NCBI GenBank assembly: GCA_013152105.1
Contig: JAADHA010000076.1
Location: 1 to 6,234, forward strand
From: Oligoflexia bacterium
GTDB lineage: Bacteria > Myxococcota_A > UBA796 > UBA2385
Direction of reading: 5' to 3'
DNA: 6,234 nucleotides
The notes under the pieces: model-generated
The model's database searches: none
What the model saw: only the letters and a program-made list of their open reading frames with translations
Told to the model about the DNA's origin: nothing
Position numbers and translations under genes: made by a program
Shown: positions 1-6,234 of the stretch, one piece after another
Layout of the letters: every line of letters begins with the position of its first letter
Position numbering within the stretch: position 1 is the first letter of the stretch

Positions 1-7
1 CTTTGTC

Positions 8-1225
8 TCACCTGGGTACACGACTGCCGGTGCCTCTGCCGGTGCCTCTGCCGGTGCCTCTGCCGGCGCCTCTGCCGCCGGGCCGCTGGCCGGGTGGGCG
101 CTGGGTGCGCGCCGAGCCCGACGCGACGTGGTCTGGTGTGGGAGGGGTCTCTCCGCGTGCGACCATGAACAGGTCTTCGGCGTAGTCGGCAAGCCAGATC
201 ATGCGGTCACTCTTGGACAGGTCGGGCAGGTCGCTGCTGCTGAGGCCGCTGGTTGGCGTGTTGACGGCGGCATCGTTGAGGCGCACCCAGGGCGCTCCTC
301 CGGCCAGGGCGCTGTCGATCATCTCCTTGGCGTCACCCCAGTCCGCACCGTGGACGTGGTCGTGGCTGGTCTGGACCCGCTGGTAGGGAATGCGGAGCTG
401 GCCCGCAAAAGAGGAGGCCTCGCGGTACTGCCAGTAGCCATCGTCGTCGCAGGCGCCGTGCTGCAGTCCTCGCTGAATTCCGCGCTGCATCTTTGCGTTC
501 TCGTCACAGGCCGCCGTCCACTTCCGGCTGGACGGACCTTCCCAGTCGATCAGGAAGACAGCACCGGGATTGTCGATGGCCAGGGCCGCTGTGGCGGCGG
601 TGATCCCGTAGCTGTAGGACACCACCCCGACCTTGTCGTCAGCGATGTCTTCGCGGCCGATGGCGTAGCGGATGACCTCGCGGAGTCCCTCTTGGTGGTT
701 GCGACCGCCCGCGTCCTCGTCGCCCGAGCTTTGCCCCCGCCCGTCGGGATCCCAGCGAACCACCGCCATCCCGCGTGCCGTGAAGGCTGCGATCTCTTGC
801 TTGCGCGGGAAGCTCTCGCCCGCCGAGCTGCCGCCGGGCATCATGACGACCGCGGGAAAGGGGCCGGTGCCCGAGGGAAGATCCACGTAGACCTGTAGCG
901 TGGCGCCCGAGCGTGGGTTTTTCAGGGTGCTCAGCTCGCTATTGCTGTTGTCCACGGGCCTGGTTGCGCGTTGAGGCCGTCCGCGCCTGAAGCCGGCACC
1001 CTCGCCCGCTCGGGCACGGTGCTCGCCCCGGTTGGGACGGGCGCTGGTGGAGGCGGGTTCGACGTTGATTGGCGTCGGAGCAGTGGTCGCTTCGGCGCCG
1101 CTCGGGGTCCTATTTGAGGGCGTGTCGGTGGTCTGGCCCAGGCCGCCGCAGGCCAGGATGAGCGCCACTGAGATGGCCACGGCGGCGATGGACAGTCTCG
1201 ACCTTGTCGGCGTGCCCTTGTGCAT
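8..1225 (-). CDS. lipoprotein with alpha/beta-hydrolase domain
   Basis: Probable lipid-anchored hydrolase (405 aa) of the alpha/beta-hydrolase fold, acting at the cell envelope; substrate unknown. A signal peptide is visible: basic start (K3, R8, R10), hydrophobic stretch 11-25 and a lipobox I-L-A-C with the lipidated Cys at 26. Residues 27-95 form a Pro/Thr/Ser- and Arg-rich linker. The catalytic domain runs from about 98 to 350: an oxyanion-type MMPGGSSAG near 128-136, a DPDGRG turn at 159-164, the nucleophile elbow S-Y-S205-Y-G, D227 in DWEG as a possible acid, and a His cluster HDHVH at 288-292. The elbow departs from the usual G-x-S-x-G by a Ser at the first position. The C-terminal 30 residues are a Gly/Arg/Thr tail made by a 12-base repeat. 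I chose the ATG at 1225 because GGAG lies 5 bases upstream; an ATG at 1243 and a TTG at 1246 are in frame and would give 411 or 412 aa. Fold is well supported, exact activity (esterase, peptidase, thioesterase) is not. Confidence 0.82.
   Translation of the reverse strand: MHKGTPTRSRLSIAAVAISVALILACGGLGQTTDTPSNRTPSGAEATTAPTPINVEPASTSARPNRGEHRARAGEGAGFRRGRPQRATRPVDNSNSELSTLKNPRSGATLQVYVDLPSGTGPFPAVVMMPGGSSAGESFPRKQEIAAFTARGMAVVRWDPDGRGQSSGDEDAGGRNHQEGLREVIRYAIGREDIADDKVGVVSYSYGITAATAALAIDNPGAVFLIDWEGPSSRKWTAACDENAKMQRGIQRGLQHGACDDDGYWQYREASSFAGQLRIPYQRVQTSHDHVHGADWGDAKEMIDSALAGGAPWVRLNDAAVNTPTSGLSSSDLPDLSKSDRMIWLADYAEDLFMVARGETPPTPDHVASGSARTQRPPGQRPGGRGAGRGTGRGTGRGTGSRVPR
24..71. repeat. 12-base tandem repeat, four copies
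   Basis: Four head-to-tail copies of ctgccggtgcct, the fourth with one T-to-C change, followed by a partial copy. They lie inside the 3' end of the lipoprotein hydrolase gene and encode repeated Arg-Gly-Thr-Gly. Because the unit is a multiple of three, gain or loss of copies would change tail length without breaking the frame. Confidence 0.9.
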
Positions 1226-1228
1226 GAG

Positions 1229-1234
1229 CTCTCC
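1229..1234 (-). promoter_or_regulatory. ribosome binding site of the lipoprotein hydrolase
   Basis: GGAGAG on the minus strand, with its GGAG core 5 bases before the ATG at 1225. It is the best Shine-Dalgarno match among the three in-frame starts and decides the start used here. Confidence 0.55.
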
Positions 1235-1246
1235 GGGTGACATCAA

Positions 1247-1269
1247 CCACCCTATAGCTCTTGGGGTGG
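1247..1269. repeat. inverted repeat in the permease-hydrolase gap
   Basis: CCACCC at 1247-1252 and GGGTGG at 1264-1269 are perfect complements around an 11-base loop. The hairpin sits in the 75-base gap between the permease stop and the hydrolase start. There is no T-run after it on the minus strand, so it is not a standard intrinsic terminator. It covers the weak GGGTGG that would serve the alternative ATG at 1243, leaving the preferred ATG at 1225 free. It could be an mRNA processing or stabilising stem, or chance in G/C-rich DNA. Confidence 0.35.
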
Positions 1270-1300
1270 GGCGGTGGCTGTCGTCGCTTCGGTGGACGGG

Positions 1301-2599
1301 TCAGCTCGGTCTTCGACTCAGCAGAGCGTGGCTCAGCCCCAGGCCAGCCAGCGCGACCAGGCCGGCCAGCGGAAGCGCCGGGTCCGAGCCTGCCACGGTC
1401 AGGACCACCATGCCGATGCTGACGGCGACGAAGAAGATGGCCGACCAGGGGTAGGCGCGGGTCGCGTAGGGACGCGGCAGGTCCGGCTCGCGCAGGCGCA
1501 GCACGATCTGGCTGGAGACCGTGAGGGCACCGACCACCATCATCGCCAGGCTGCTGATGCGAAGGATGCTCTGGAAGCTGCCCGAGAGGACAAGGGCGCC
1601 GGCCAGCAGGGCTTGCAGCAGCAGGGCTCGAGGCACCGTCGCGTGCCTGAACAGGGCCGCGCCGACCCGCGCGCCGCCCAGGATGGTCCCGTTGATGCTG
1701 GACAAGAGGGCCATCAACACCAGGGCCGCCATCCCGGCTCCAGCTTCGGGTCCGAAGAGGGCCACCACCATGGCCGTGCCGGCCTCGCCGGCTTGCGCCA
1801 GGCCAGCGCGCCCCAGGACATGCAGGAAGGCAGCACACAGCAACAGGTAGAGGGCGGTGATGAGCGCCGTGCCGCCCAGCATGGCCCTGGGCAGGGTCCG
1901 CCCCGGCTGCCTGATCTCGCCGGCGACATAGACGATCGCTGGCCAGCCGGCGTAGGCGAAGTAGACGCCCGACCAGGCGTCCACCAGGGGAATATGCGGG
2001 ATCTCGGTGAGCTCGGCCACTGGTGCGGGGGCCGTGGTCAACAGGCTGATGACGGCCAGCAGGGCGAGCCCGACCAAGGGGAGCACGGTGAGCAGGGTCT
2101 GGGTCCTGGTGGCGAATCTGGCTCCGGCGGCGTTTGCAGCCGTCAGGCCGATCACGATGGCGAGCGCGACGAGCCGGGCCCCGGTGAGCGGCCCGATCAG
2201 GGGTGCGGCCAGGTCGACATCCAGCCCGGCCGCCGTGATCAGGGTCTGGACCTGGTAGGTGCCGCAGGCCGCGGCCAGGGCGGCGATGGACCCGGCGAAG
2301 GCCAGACTGAACATGGTCGTGCCGCTGGCGAAGGCAAGGGCGGGTCCGAAGGCGCGGCGCTGGTAGATCACGTCTCCGCCGCCCTGGGGCAGCATGGCGC
2401 TGAGCTCGGCATAGGCATCGGCGCCGGCCAGGGCGACCAGGGCGCCAAGCAGCCAGAGACCGTAGAAGCCAGCCTGGCTGCTGGTCGCGGCGGCGACCAG
2501 GGGCGGCGTCAGCAGGATCCCCACACCCAGCATGGTGCCGGCGATGACGCTGCCCGCACCCAGCGGTCCGATGACGCGGCGCTCGGCGGTGTCGCTCAT
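1301..2599 (-). CDS. APC-superfamily amino acid permease
   Basis: Inner-membrane secondary transporter of the amino acid-polyamine-organocation superfamily (432 aa, usual length), expected to carry an amino acid or related amine with a cation; substrate not readable. About twelve hydrophobic segments are visible. Family hallmarks: the unwound first segment AGTMLGVGILLTP at 20-32, a YAELSAMLPQGGG stretch at 63-75 followed by an AFGP motif, the segment-6 signature YFAYAGW at 213-219 and GEIRQPGRTLPRA at 227-239, and LREPDLPRPY at 370-379 before the last segments. The start is taken at the ATG whose first bases overlap the RND gene's TGA as ATGA, which suggests translational coupling. A GTG at 2623 (440 aa) is an alternative: it has AAGAAGG 4 bases upstream but would overlap the RND gene by 28 bases. 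Third gene of the operon. No truncation or missing motif seen. Confidence 0.92.
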   Translation of the reverse strand: MSDTAERRVIGPLGAGSVIAGTMLGVGILLTPPLVAAATSSQAGFYGLWLLGALVALAGADAYAELSAMLPQGGGDVIYQRRAFGPALAFASGTTMFSLAFAGSIAALAAACGTYQVQTLITAAGLDVDLAAPLIGPLTGARLVALAIVIGLTAANAAGARFATRTQTLLTVLPLVGLALLAVISLLTTAPAPVAELTEIPHIPLVDAWSGVYFAYAGWPAIVYVAGEIRQPGRTLPRAMLGGTALITALYLLLCAAFLHVLGRAGLAQAGEAGTAMVVALFGPEAGAGMAALVLMALLSSINGTILGGARVGAALFRHATVPRALLLQALLAGALVLSGSFQSILRISSLAMMVVGALTVSSQIVLRLREPDLPRPYATRAYPWSAIFFVAVSIGMVVLTVAGSDPALPLAGLVALAGLGLSHALLSRRPS

Positions 2600-3831
2600 G
2601 TGCTGGAGGTGCGCACGTGCCACGACGCCTTCTTGGGTGGTCCAGGACTAGTGGGCGCACGGGCGAGCAAATGCAGCATGGCCGGCAGCAGCAGCAGGTC
2701 CGCTGCGAGGGCGGCCGCCATCGTCACGGCGGAGAGGATCCCGAAGAAGCGCGTGCTGGCCAGGTCCGAGAAACCGAGGACGCCGAAGCCGACGATGAGC
2801 AGCAGGCTGGTCAGGATGATCGGCCGGCCGGCGCCGTGGTAGGTGCGGGTGATCGCCTGCTGGGGGCTGGCCCCGTGGCGGCACTCTTCGCGATAGCGCG
2901 CCACGAAGTGGATCGTGTCGTCAACGGCCAAGCCCACGGCCACCGTGAAGCTCACGATGTTTGTGACCTGGAGGTCCGCCCCCATCAGGCGCAGGGTGGC
3001 CGCGGTGAACACCAGGGGCACGACATTGGGGATGGCGGCGAGCAGCGCCAGGCGCAGGTCGCCCAGCAAGGCCCACATCGTCATCACGATGACGATGAGC
3101 ATCAGGCCAACGCTGCTGACCAGGTCCTTGACCAGTCGCTGAAGTCCGGCGCTGGCGATGAACCCGTCCCCCGTGACATCAACACGGGCGCCAGTCCCGG
3201 AAAAGAGCTGTGCGGCGCGTTCTTGGGTTTCGCGCTGTACTCGCAGGAGTGCCCGTCCGCCCGCGTCTCGAGCCAGCATCAGGATGCGCCCGCTGGACCG
3301 GTCCGGCGCCATCAAGGCACGCAGCCCGAGATCGCCGCCCATCTCGGCCAGCAGCAGCTCCTGGGCGATCTTGGCGCGGGTCTGGGGCACCTCGTCCTCA
3401 CCGCTGAGGAGTCGATTGAGCTGGCGGACGACCGACGCCGGTGAGCTGGCCCAGCCAATTTCGGGGCGGGCGAGCAGCTCGTCCTGGAGGGTGGCCATTG
3501 GGCCCAGGATGTCCGGATCAAGCAGGGGCTCGTCACCCGCTGAGCCGTCATCGGGCAGGGCGATGTGCACCATCAAGGGGACGATGCCGCCCAGGCGGGT
3601 GTCGGCCAGATGGACCGCCTCCCAGGTCGGTTGTCCGGGTCGGTACATCTCCATCAGGCTGGACTGCGCGCGGACGCCGCTGGCCAGCCACGCGGCCAGG
3701 CTGACCAGGACCAGGCACCACAGCACGACGCCGCGGCTGTGACGGGCCACGAAGCGGTCGAGGCCTGCCAGGAGCGAGGCACCGTACTCGCGTTGCAGGC
3801 GCGGACCGACCGCGGCATCCAGGCCAGCCAC
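2596..3831 (-). CDS. RND/MMPL-type exporter, C-terminal half (split by frame break)
   Basis: This 411-residue frame is the second half of an RND-superfamily exporter. It shows a hydrophobic segment at 33-52 (the seventh of a full protein), a periplasmic loop at about 53-235, then five closely spaced segments at about 236-255, 258-280, 285-310, 336-355 and 360-389. The conserved VGLAVDDTIHFVARYREE at 299-316 carries the paired acidic residues (D304, D305) and the HxxxRYREE run typical of the family. Its first residues sit just before the seventh segment, as in the middle of a full-length RND protein. The only start is a GTG at 3831 with no Shine-Dalgarno sequence, inside the upstream frame by 178 bases, so independent translation looks unlikely. 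Read with the upstream frame and one added base, the whole gene would encode 799 aa, a normal length for the two-halved exporters of this family. The stop overlaps the permease start as ATGA. Confidence 0.85.
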   Translation of the reverse strand: MAGLDAAVGPRLQREYGASLLAGLDRFVARHSRGVVLWCLVLVSLAAWLASGVRAQSSLMEMYRPGQPTWEAVHLADTRLGGIVPLMVHIALPDDGSAGDEPLLDPDILGPMATLQDELLARPEIGWASSPASVVRQLNRLLSGEDEVPQTRAKIAQELLLAEMGGDLGLRALMAPDRSSGRILMLARDAGGRALLRVQRETQERAAQLFSGTGARVDVTGDGFIASAGLQRLVKDLVSSVGLMLIVIVMTMWALLGDLRLALLAAIPNVVPLVFTAATLRLMGADLQVTNIVSFTVAVGLAVDDTIHFVARYREECRHGASPQQAITRTYHGAGRPIILTSLLLIVGFGVLGFSDLASTRFFGILSAVTMAAALAADLLLLPAMLHLLARAPTSPGPPKKASWHVRTSST

Positions 3832-4994
3832 ACGGGGAGGACCAGCATGACGGCCACCCAGACGACCATCACGGCGACGGCGCAGTGCATGCCGAAGTCG
3901 CGGACCACGCGGGTCTGGGCCACGGACAGCGAGAGGAAGCCGGCGGCAGTGGTGAAGGTCGTGAGAAAACAGGCGGTTGTCATGTGCCGCAGGGTGCGGC
4001 CCATCGCGTCGGCGGCGCTGACCCGGCCCTTGGCGACGTGGTCGTCGTCGCTGCCATCGGGTGGGTCCAGCTCTTCTCGGTAGCGAGCGACGATGTGGAC
4101 CCCGTCGCTGACGCCGATGACGACGGTCAAGACCGGCACCAGGGCGGAGAGCACATTGAGGGTCACGCCTGCTCCGAAGAGGACTCCCAGCGCCCAGATC
4201 GTGCCGATCAGCGTGACGAAGAGGGGGGCGAGGCCAGACCAGAAGCGACGAAAGAGGATGCCAGTGGTCAGCGCGAAGAGGCCGGCGACGATGGGCAGGA
4301 AGTGCACCTCGTCCGCCTGCATCAGGTCGACGACCTCGGTCCGGATCAGCGGAACCCCGGTCACCGAGAGGGTCTCACCCGAAGGCAGTGGCACGCTGTG
4401 CGCGGCGGCGACCACGGCGTCGACGGCGGGGGCAAGCTGCGCGACAGGTCCTAGCTTGCGGTCGATGCGTACCCGCAGGGCCGCGATGTCGTCCGTCACC
4501 GGACCCGGTGTCGCGGGCTCGTCTCGCCGTGCGACCAGCAGGCCGGCCAAGGTGGGGTCGGATGTGGCGCGAGCCAGCGCCTGGGCTGGCGGCCAGTAGT
4601 CGAGGGGGGCGACGATCTCCAGGCGATCGTCGGTCATCACGGGCATCGCCGCGTTGACCAGGCTCTGGACCTCTTCGACCTGATCGACCGCTGCGAGGGC
4701 TGCATGGAGGCGCCGCAAGCTGTCGACGCCAGCGGGGGTGGCCAGCGGCCCCTCGACCAGGACGACGACATCGTTGTCCTCGCGCCCGTAGTTGTTCTCG
4801 AGCTGGTCGAGGCGGCGGATCTCGGGCCCCCCGTCCATGAACAAGGCTTGGGGGGTGAAGTCAACGGGCAGGCCGATTGCGAGGCGGTCGAGGATCGCCC
4901 AGATGGCCAGGGTGGTCAGTGCGAGGCACAGCAGCAAGCCCGCCACCCTGTGGTGGACCAGCCAGCGCCCGTAGCGGTCGAAGAGGTCGCTCAC
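3654..4994 (-). CDS. RND/MMPL-type exporter, N-terminal half (split by frame break)
   Basis: N-terminal half of an RND-superfamily exporter (MMPL/HAE3-like), an inner-membrane pump expected to use the proton gradient; relatives move lipids or hydrophobic compounds, but the substrate here is unknown. Visible: first membrane segment at about 17-38, a periplasmic domain at about 40-228, then segments at roughly 231-248, 255-276, 278-302, 338-357 and 366-391. GVSDGVHIVARYREE at 294-308 is the counterpart of the motif in the second half, showing the internal duplication of RND proteins. True homology ends near residue 392 (position about 3820); residues 393-446 are rich in Ser, Trp, Ala and Arg, are not membrane-like and are the wrong frame read on to a chance stop. 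The GTG start overlaps the stop of the flippase-like gene as GTGA. Second gene of the operon. The break is either an assembly error or a real mutation, in which case this is a pseudogene. Confidence 0.85.
   Translation of the reverse strand: MSDLFDRYGRWLVHHRVAGLLLCLALTTLAIWAILDRLAIGLPVDFTPQALFMDGGPEIRRLDQLENNYGREDNDVVVLVEGPLATPAGVDSLRRLHAALAAVDQVEEVQSLVNAAMPVMTDDRLEIVAPLDYWPPAQALARATSDPTLAGLLVARRDEPATPGPVTDDIAALRVRIDRKLGPVAQLAPAVDAVVAAAHSVPLPSGETLSVTGVPLIRTEVVDLMQADEVHFLPIVAGLFALTTGILFRRFWSGLAPLFVTLIGTIWALGVLFGAGVTLNVLSALVPVLTVVIGVSDGVHIVARYREELDPPDGSDDDHVAKGRVSAADAMGRTLRHMTTACFLTTFTTAAGFLSLSVAQTRVVRDFGMHCAVAVMVVWVAVMLVLPVWLAWMPRSVRACNASTVPRSWQASTASWPVTAAASCCGAWSWSAWPRGWPAASARSPA
3800..3840 (-). 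other. frameshift junction inside the RND exporter gene
   Basis: The exporter's reading frame moves by -1 here, equivalent to one missing base (or two extra). Upstream of about 3830 the family-like frame reads VMLVLPVWLA; below about 3820 the family-like frame reads DAAVGPRLQREYG and leads into the seventh membrane segment. A CCCC run and several GG/CC doublets lie at the junction, where a base could easily be lost in sequencing or replication. No X-XXY-YYZ slippery heptamer is in the right phase, so programmed frameshifting has no sequence support. Confidence 0.8.
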
Positions 4995-5989
4995 GATGCC
5001 TGGTCTTCGGCCTGGTCTTCGGTCTGGTCGAGGTCCAGTTCATCGCCCAGCATCCGGGACAGCTTGAACAGGGCTCCGGCGCCGATCAGCACACCGAACC
5101 AAAGGGTGGCAACCCGGATGAGCAGCGCGGCGGCCACGGCCGAGCCCTGGTCGGTTCCGGGCATGAGGGTGATGACCCCACCCGTCAGCGCGCCCTCGGC
5201 GACGCCCAGCCCGCCGGGCATGGCCCCCCCGGCGACCGTGGCGAAGGCGTAGATGAAGATGCTGACGTCCAGGCTGGCGTTGATCTCCAGGCCGTGCAGT
5301 ACGATCCAGAAGCCCACGCACTCCGCACCCCAGGCGACGATGCTGAGGAGCACAGTCAGGACCAGGGGCACGGGTGCCACGCAGGTCCGCATCGACAGGT
5401 ACATCTCTTCGAGCTTGCGTGCGAAGCGTCCGACTAGCGGCAGGGGTTCACACCGCCCGAGCAGACCCAGCGACAGGCGCTTGCTGGACAGGACGGCCAT
5501 TGTGATGACGACGATCGCCGCCGGAATGGTCAGGTAGTGGACCTTGTCGCTGGCGTAGGTGGACACCGACATGCCCGCCAGGATCAGCATCGCGATCCCG
5601 TCGGTCAGGCGTTCGGTGACCAGGGCAGGGATCGTGCGTGCCATCGGCGTGTTGGTCCGCGCGCGCACGACGTAGGGCTTGAGCAGCTCGCCTGCCTTGC
5701 CGGGTGAGATCACCATGGCCAGGCCCGCCGCGAAATTCCACGAGTCGTCGACCAGTGGCATTGGCACGCCCAGGCGGCCCAGCAGGTAGTGCCACTTGAC
5801 GAAGCGCAGCCCGTAGTTGACCAGGGTCAGGGCCAGGACGGCGATCATCCACGACCAGCGGAAGCGGCTCAGCGCGCGCGTAGTCTCGTCGAAGCCGGCC
5901 CAGATGCTGCCCGCCACGAACAGCAGCGCGCCGATGGCGATGGCGACGATGACCCAGCGGCGAAAGCGGATTGCGAGGCGAGCGGACAT
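4991..5989 (-). CDS. flippase-like membrane protein (LPG synthase transmembrane family)
   Basis: Integral membrane protein of 332 aa from the lysylphosphatidylglycerol-synthase transmembrane (UPF0104, flippase-like) family. In MprF this domain moves a lipid across the membrane; stand-alone members such as this one lack the aminoacyl-transferase domain, and their substrates are mostly unknown. About eight hydrophobic segments are visible, beginning at 12-32. Family hallmarks are SPGKAGELLKPYVVR at 95-109, VTERLTD at 124-130 and PGGLGVAEG at 258-266. The last 15 residues form an acidic, probably cytoplasmic tail (DELDLDQTEDQAEDQ) built by a 12-base repeat. The ATG at 5989 is the furthest upstream start before an in-frame stop at 6032-6034, but no clear Shine-Dalgarno sequence precedes it. 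First gene of the minus-strand operon; its TGA overlaps the GTG of the RND gene. The coupling suggests the two act together, possibly in lipid or envelope-precursor movement (inference). Confidence 0.92.
   Translation of the reverse strand: MSARLAIRFRRWVIVAIAIGALLFVAGSIWAGFDETTRALSRFRWSWMIAVLALTLVNYGLRFVKWHYLLGRLGVPMPLVDDSWNFAAGLAMVISPGKAGELLKPYVVRARTNTPMARTIPALVTERLTDGIAMLILAGMSVSTYASDKVHYLTIPAAIVVITMAVLSSKRLSLGLLGRCEPLPLVGRFARKLEEMYLSMRTCVAPVPLVLTVLLSIVAWGAECVGFWIVLHGLEINASLDVSIFIYAFATVAGGAMPGGLGVAEGALTGGVITLMPGTDQGSAVAAALLIRVATLWFGVLIGAGALFKLSRMLGDELDLDQTEDQAEDQAS
4998..5030. repeat. 12-base tandem repeat, about 2.75 copies
   Basis: Two exact copies of gcctggtcttcg (4998-5009 and 5010-5021) and a diverged partial third. 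They encode the repeated Asp-Gln-Ala/Thr-Glu acidic tail of the flippase-like protein and end 4 bases before the start codon of the RND gene, so copy changes would also alter the sequence just upstream of that start. Confidence 0.85.
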
Positions 5990-6059
5990 TCGTCGCGCAT
6001 AACCCCGTGACGCAGCCCTGCTGGGCGGTGGTTACAGCGCAGTGCACAGGGAGCTTTCT
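5990..6059. promoter_or_regulatory. divergent intergenic region
   Basis: About 70 bases separate the divergent starts at 5989 (minus) and 6060 (plus), so promoters for the four-gene operon and for the right-hand gene are expected here or just inside the genes. I see no convincing -35/-10 pair for a housekeeping sigma factor. A short stem (GCCC-TGCT-GGGC, 6015-6026) and separated TAACC/GGTTA halves are present but too weak to call as an operator. Confidence 0.35.
6048..6053 (+). promoter_or_regulatory. ribosome binding site of the right-edge gene
   Basis: AGGGAG lies 6 bases before the TTG at 6060 and is the best Shine-Dalgarno match near any in-frame start, favouring TTG over the GTG at 6042, which has none. 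Confidence 0.5.
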
Positions 6060-6234
6060 TTGCCCAGGTTCGAGGTGAGCACCAGCGACGACCAGCCGGT
6101 CCAGGTCGAAGCCAGCAATTGGCTGGCGGCCCTTGGCGACGGCCTGGCTGCGCTCGGGATCCTGGCTGGCCTGGATCGCCTGGCCTGCGAGCGCTTGTCC
6201 AACGGTCGCGTGCTGGCCCGCAATGTGCGCACAG
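6060..6234 (+). CDS. unidentified protein, 5' part only (runs off window)
   Basis: An open plus-strand frame continues to the window edge, giving 58 residues that begin MPRFEVSTSDDQPVQVEAS. Support for coding: no stop from 6003 onward, ordinary protein-like composition, mostly G/C third positions, and a good ribosome binding site before TTG. The visible part has a short polar beta-like start, then NWLAALGDGLAALG, which looks like an amphipathic helix, then DRLACERLSNGRVLARNVRT, which could be the start of a beta-rich or signalling-type domain. There is no signal peptide or membrane segment so far, so it is probably cytoplasmic. It is transcribed away from the envelope operon and may share its promoter region. 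I do not recognise the family with confidence; GTG at 6042 is the alternative start (64 visible residues). Confidence 0.6.
   Translation, partial: MPRFEVSTSDDQPVQVEASNWLAALGDGLAALGILAGLDRLACERLSNGRVLARNVRT

Noticed and set aside
24..71. CRISPR-like array
   Set aside because: The copies are contiguous 12-base units without spacers inside a coding region.
128..898. 256-residue plus-strand frame opposite the hydrolase
   Set aside because: Antisense shadow of a well-supported alpha/beta-hydrolase; no family pattern seen.
1247..1269. Intrinsic terminator between permease and hydrolase
   Set aside because: The stem has no following T-run on the minus strand and overlaps the start region of the next gene.
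1110..2660. 516-residue minus-strand frame overlapping the permease
   Set aside because: Arg/Gly/His/Pro-rich shadow in a different frame of the permease, with no recognisable motif, and it runs into the hydrolase gene.
1274..2842. 522-residue plus-strand frame antisense to the permease and RND genes
   Set aside because: It is Gln/Gly/Arg-rich with no domain or membrane pattern and lies opposite a clear APC permease; long antisense frames are common in high-GC coding DNA.
3800..3840. Programmed -1 ribosomal frameshift in the RND gene
   Set aside because: No slippery X-XXY-YYZ heptamer in the proper phase; the CCC-C run would favour +1 slipping, the wrong direction.
6032..6232. 66-residue minus-strand frame at the right edge
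   Set aside because: Arg/Ser-rich composition without a ribosome binding site; the plus-strand frame there is more protein-like and has a better start.

Overview
The window is high-GC bacterial DNA, densely coded, with four membrane or envelope genes on the minus strand and the start of one plus-strand gene at the right edge. The lipoprotein signal peptide, the bacterial-type permease and RND families, the use of GTG and TTG starts and the strong G/C third-position bias fit a high-GC, probably Gram-negative bacterium. A deltaproteobacterial or myxobacterial-type source is a guess from general style; nothing in the window proves the taxon.

Layout in the direction of minus-strand transcription (right to left): a flippase-like integral membrane protein of the lysylphosphatidylglycerol-synthase transmembrane family (5989 to 4991); a two-halved RND/MMPL-type exporter (4994 to 2596) whose reading frame is broken near 3800-3840, so that it appears as two overlapping open frames; an APC-superfamily amino-acid permease (2599 to 1301); and, after a 75-base gap, a lipoprotein with an alpha/beta-hydrolase domain (1225 to 8). 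The first three genes are joined by 4-base stop/start overlaps (GTGA and ATGA), which indicates one operon with translational coupling. The hydrolase is probably the last member of the same operon, though it could have its own start signals.

To the right of the flippase-like gene lies a divergent intergenic region of about 70 bases, followed by a gene read off the plus strand from a TTG codon with a good ribosome binding site (6060 onward). Only its first 58 residues are in the window and its function is not assigned.

Taken together the minus-strand genes look like an envelope module: a flippase-like protein and an RND exporter related to lipid/hydrophobe transporters, an amino-acid or polyamine-type permease and a membrane-anchored hydrolase. 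The joint substrate cannot be read from the sequence. The points most worth a second look are the frame break in the RND gene, the two 12-base tandem repeats that build the C-terminal tails of two of the operon's proteins, and the altered nucleophile elbow of the hydrolase. I found no RNA gene, CRISPR array, insertion sequence or clearly new system.
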